Shown here piece by piece: positions 61,223 through 64,000 of a stretch of 64,000 bases of DNA. Location: NCBI RefSeq assembly GCF_004366595.1, contig NZ_SORE01000021.1:1-64000 (forward strand), read 5' to 3'. The position numbers and the translations under genes are program-made. The first letter of the stretch is position 1. The number at the start of each line of letters is the position of its first letter. Source of the DNA: Paraburkholderia rhizosphaerae (GTDB taxonomy: Bacteria > Pseudomonadota > Gammaproteobacteria > Burkholderiales > Burkholderiaceae). The notes below the pieces were generated by a model that saw only the letters and a program-made list of their open reading frames with translations, had not been told where the DNA came from and ran no database searches.

Positions 61223-63685
61223 ATGTCTGATCTGAACGGCCGCCGCGCTGCTGTGAAGGATCCGCTTGTCGATGCCTCGGGTGCTTCGCCCGCTGCCCGC
61301 AACAGCGCGCCGGCGGCTGCCGGGGCGCGCGGCGCGGCCAGCCGCGCGTCCGCCGCGTCCGGCCATGCGGCAGCCGCGAGCCGGCGTGCCGCGGCGTCGC
61401 ATGTCGCCTGCCCGATCGTCGCGCCGGCCGGCGACGCGCTGCCCGATGACGCGCGTTCTCACGCGTCGGCCGCACGGCAGGATTCGCCGCAGAACAAACT
61501 GCCTCGCATGGGCATCGCGTTCGCGATTGCGGCCGCGATCTTTCTGGTCGACGCACTGACGACGCTCGATATCGCGATCGCCGTGTTGTATGTCGTTGTC
61601 GTCCTGATTGTTGCGCCGATCTGTTCGCGGCGCTCGATGCTGGCGGTCTGCTGCGCGCTGATGGCGCTGACGGTGATCGCTTTCGTGATGTCGCACAGCG
61701 ATATCGATATGGTTCCGCCGATCGGCCGCTGCATCGTCAGCCTTGCGGCGATCGGCATCTCCGGGTTTCTGACGCTAAAGAACATCGCGGCCACCGATGT
61801 GCTGCGCGAGCACGTCGCGCTGCTCGATCTGACGAGCGATGCGCTGATCGTGTACGACATGAAACGCCGCATCCGCTTCTGGAACAGCGGCGCGCACGCG
61901 CTGTACGGCGTAAGCGCCGAACAAGCGCTTGGCCGGTCTCCGCACGAAGTCCTGCAAACGGCGTTTCCGCTCCCGCTCGCCGATATGCTTGCCGAGTTGC
62001 GGCGCACCGGTCGCTGGGAGGGCGAGCTGACGCAGACTTGCCGCGACGGCCGCGAACTGATTGTCGCGAGTCGCTGGACCTTGCAGCGCGATCTGCAGGA
62101 CAAGCCGCTCGCAGTGCTGGTCACCAATAACGACATCACGCAGCGCAGGCGGATGGAGATCGAGATCCAGCGGCAGCAACAGGAGATTCGCGCGGCGATC
62201 GATGCGATTCCGGCGATGGTGTGGGTGTCGTCCACCGACGGCCGGCCAGTGTTCGTCAACCAGCGCTGGTCCGAACTCGGGCTGCCGCTCGAGCAGATCG
62301 GCGAGAACTGGCACACGCTCGTGCATCCGGACGATCTGCCGCAGATGAAAAGCGACTGGAGTCATGCGCTTGCGACCGGCGCGCCGTTCGAGAACGAGTC
62401 GAGGATGCGCGGCGGCGACGGTGCGTATCGCTGGGTGCTGCTGCGCGCGACGCCGCTCACCGATGACGACGGCCACATCGTGCGCTGGTACGGCGTGACG
62501 GTCGATATTGAGGAGCGCAAGCGCGCGGCCGAGGCGCTCGCGCGTAGCGAATCGTTCCTCGCCGAAGCAGAGACGCTGAGCGAGACCGGCAGCATCGGCT
62601 TCTCGGTGCCGCGCTTCGAGATGTTCTGGTCGAAGCAGGCATTCCGCATCTTCGGTTATCCGGACACGGTCGAGCCGTCGCTACGGGCGATGCTCGCGCG
62701 CGTGCATCCGGACGATCACGCGCGCGTGTCGGCGCTGATGAAAGCGGCCGGCGCAAGTTCGGCCGATACCGATCGCGACATCGAAGCGGAATTCCGCTTG
62801 ACGATGCCGGGCGGCGCGGTCAAGCAGGTGCATCTGGTCGCGCATGCGGTCGATGCGGGCCATGAGGCGAGCGAATTCCGCGGCGCGTTGATGGACGTCA
62901 CCGAAGCACGCAATGTGCAGGACGCATTGCATCGCTCGCTTGCAGAGCTCGCACATGTCACGCGTGTGACAATGCTCGGTGAGCTTTCCGCATCGATCGC
63001 GCACGAAGTGAGTCAGCCGATCGCCGCGATCATGACCAACGGCGACGCGGGGATGCGCTGGCTCGACCGCGACGAACCGCAGTTGAACGAAGTGCGTGCG
63101 GCATTGAGCAACATGTTGCGCGATGCGCAGCGCGCGGGCGGCATCGTGCAGCGGATCCGCACGCTCGCGAAGAAGAGCGCGCCGAACCGCGCGCCGTTCG
63201 ACCTGAACGCGTTGATTGACGAATCGGCTCTGCTGATTCAGCGGGAAATCGGCATCCATGCGATCGAGCTCGATCTGCAGCTGACCGACGACGGGCTGAC
63301 GATCATCGGCGACCGTGTGCAGTTGCAGCAGGTCGTGATCAATCTGATGATGAACGCGATCCAGGCGATGGCCGCGATCGCCGGACAGCCACGCCGGCTC
63401 ACCGTGCGCTCATCGTTCTCGCAGGACGACGGCGCGCGGGTCGATGTCGTGGACAGCGGACCCGGCATTGCCGAAGCGGACTTGCAGCGGCTCTTTCAGC
63501 CGTTCTTCACGACGCGCGTCGAGGGTATGGGCATGGGGTTGTCGATCTGCCGGTCGATTGTCGAGTCGCACGGCGGCAAAATTCGTGCTTGTTCGGAGCC
63601 GGGCTGCGGCGCGACGATAAGTTTCGTGCTGCCGAATTCCACGCGCGAGGAAAAGCGCGAACCCGTGGCGGTGGGGCACACGTAG
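61223..63685 (+). CDS. Multi-PAS sensor histidine kinase (FixL/TodS-like)
   Basis: The 820-residue protein has an Ala/Ser-rich N-terminus (1-90), four membrane helices (about 95-190) with very short loops, and three PAS domains (about 205-305, 320-435, 440-555; WHTLVHPDDLPQMKSDW is the second PAS core). A HisKA domain with H594 (SIAHEVSQPIAAI) and an HATPase domain (NLMMNAIQAM, DSGPGIAEADLQRLF, GMGMGLSICRSIVESHGG) follow. No haem-binding residues of FixL were identified. It diverges from the two response regulators by 208 bp, forming one signalling unit. Confidence 0.9.
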   Translation: MSDLNGRRAAVKDPLVDASGASPAARNSAPAAAGARGAASRASAASGHAAAASRRAAASHVACPIVAPAGDALPDDARSHASAARQDSPQNKLPRMGIAFAIAAAIFLVDALTTLDIAIAVLYVVVVLIVAPICSRRSMLAVCCALMALTVIAFVMSHSDIDMVPPIGRCIVSLAAIGISGFLTLKNIAATDVLREHVALLDLTSDALIVYDMKRRIRFWNSGAHALYGVSAEQALGRSPHEVLQTAFPLPLADMLAELRRTGRWEGELTQTCRDGRELIVASRWTLQRDLQDKPLAVLVTNNDITQRRRMEIEIQRQQQEIRAAIDAIPAMVWVSSTDGRPVFVNQRWSELGLPLEQIGENWHTLVHPDDLPQMKSDWSHALATGAPFENESRMRGGDGAYRWVLLRATPLTDDDGHIVRWYGVTVDIEERKRAAEALARSESFLAEAETLSETGSIGFSVPRFEMFWSKQAFRIFGYPDTVEPSLRAMLARVHPDDHARVSALMKAAGASSADTDRDIEAEFRLTMPGGAVKQVHLVAHAVDAGHEASEFRGALMDVTEARNVQDALHRSLAELAHVTRVTMLGELSASIAHEVSQPIAAIMTNGDAGMRWLDRDEPQLNEVRAALSNMLRDAQRAGGIVQRIRTLAKKSAPNRAPFDLNALIDESALLIQREIGIHAIELDLQLTDDGLTIIGDRVQLQQVVINLMMNAIQAMAAIAGQPRRLTVRSSFSQDDGARVDVVDSGPGIAEADLQRLFQPFFTTRVEGMGMGLSICRSIVESHGGKIRACSEPGCGATISFVLPNSTREEKREPVAVGHT

Positions 63686-64000
63686 CGCTGATTGCGCGTC
63701 TGCGCCTCTCTGGTCCGCGGGCCATCCCTGGGATAACTCGACAATCCGCCGGACAACCCGCTGGACACCTCGCGGGAGACCTGCTAAACACCCCGCAACA
63801 CTCCGCAACACCCCTCCGCCGGGGCGCGTCGCAACGCGCCAAATCGGTGCGCACCTGGTTCCAACGACCTTAAAGTTGCGGTGAATGGCACCAAAGTATA
63901 GGTCGATGACACGTATACACCGTTGCAAGGAACCTTTGTACGATAGAGCGCCACGCTTTTCTCCACTACCTTTGAAGCCATAGAGCGGCGAAGCGAATCG
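63686..64000. other. Intergenic stretch without a recognised gene
   Basis: After the kinase stop the sequence holds short irregular CGCAACA/GGACAAC-style repeats (63740-63830) and then less GC-rich DNA to the window edge. No convincing coding frame, RNA gene or promoter was seen. It is probably the regulatory region of a gene beyond the right edge. Confidence 0.4.

Overview
The window is high-GC DNA, densely packed with genes, from a beta-proteobacterium. Gene content and family types point to Burkholderiaceae, most likely a Paraburkholderia or a close relative: glcDEF with a FadR-type regulator, DUF4148, several LysR and MarR regulators, a sulfate-binding protein, and CoxMSL-like enzymes. 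No rRNA, tRNA, insertion sequence, prophage or CRISPR array was seen. Species was not established and no database was searched.

Layout. 1-5.7 kb: the 5' end of etfB, a 660-bp spacer with two diverged repeats carrying DnaA-box-like sequences, a LysR gene, an alpha/beta-hydrolase lipoprotein and a chemoreceptor with a FliA-like promoter. 5.9-10.7 kb: glycolate oxidase glcDEF behind a perfect 28-bp palindrome, with a convergent FadR/GntR regulator. 11-17.4 kb: a LysR/DUF4148 divergent pair, a cysteine-motif hypothetical, and an MFS transporter, D-2-hydroxyacid dehydrogenase and NIPSNAP gene group facing a LysR gene. 17.5-26.5 kb: redox and stress genes, namely a small membrane protein, a flavin disulfide oxidoreductase, a periplasmic FKBP, an MscS channel fused to a cyclic-nucleotide-binding domain, a PPOX/ferredoxin-reductase fusion, a GST, and a TlpA-like thioredoxin coupled to a DUF302 protein.

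26.5-34 kb: three tandem paralogs of unknown function. Each has a disordered N-terminus, a conserved aromatic/Gly module of about 80 residues and a coiled-coil C-terminus. They lie downstream of a GntR gene that diverges from an MFS transporter and two MmgE/PrpD genes, with AGTGTNNACACT palindromes between. 34.3-38.8 kb: a cell-wall cluster of lipoprotein, class B PBP, M23 peptidase and PBP7-type endopeptidase, with a PmrA-type TTTAAG-N5-TTTAAG box. 39-44 kb: a cupin, an orphan sulfate-binding protein and a polar amino-acid type ABC transporter.

44.2-57.9 kb is the most notable block. It is a catabolic locus with an amidohydrolase, a CoxLMS molybdenum hydroxylase whose active-site loop is not that of CO dehydrogenase, CoxG, a DUF1116 protein, an AtzH/HpxZ-like protein and an amidase, mostly overlapping start to stop. 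DUF1989, M20 hydrolase and LLM flavin-oxidoreductase genes lie beside it, and two related MarR genes bracket the core. The set fits oxidation and stepwise C-N hydrolysis of an N-heterocycle, with the ABC transporter as likely importer; the substrate is unknown. 58-64 kb: a LysR gene, a strong hairpin, and a FixL/FixJ-like system with two response regulators divergent from a three-PAS histidine kinase.
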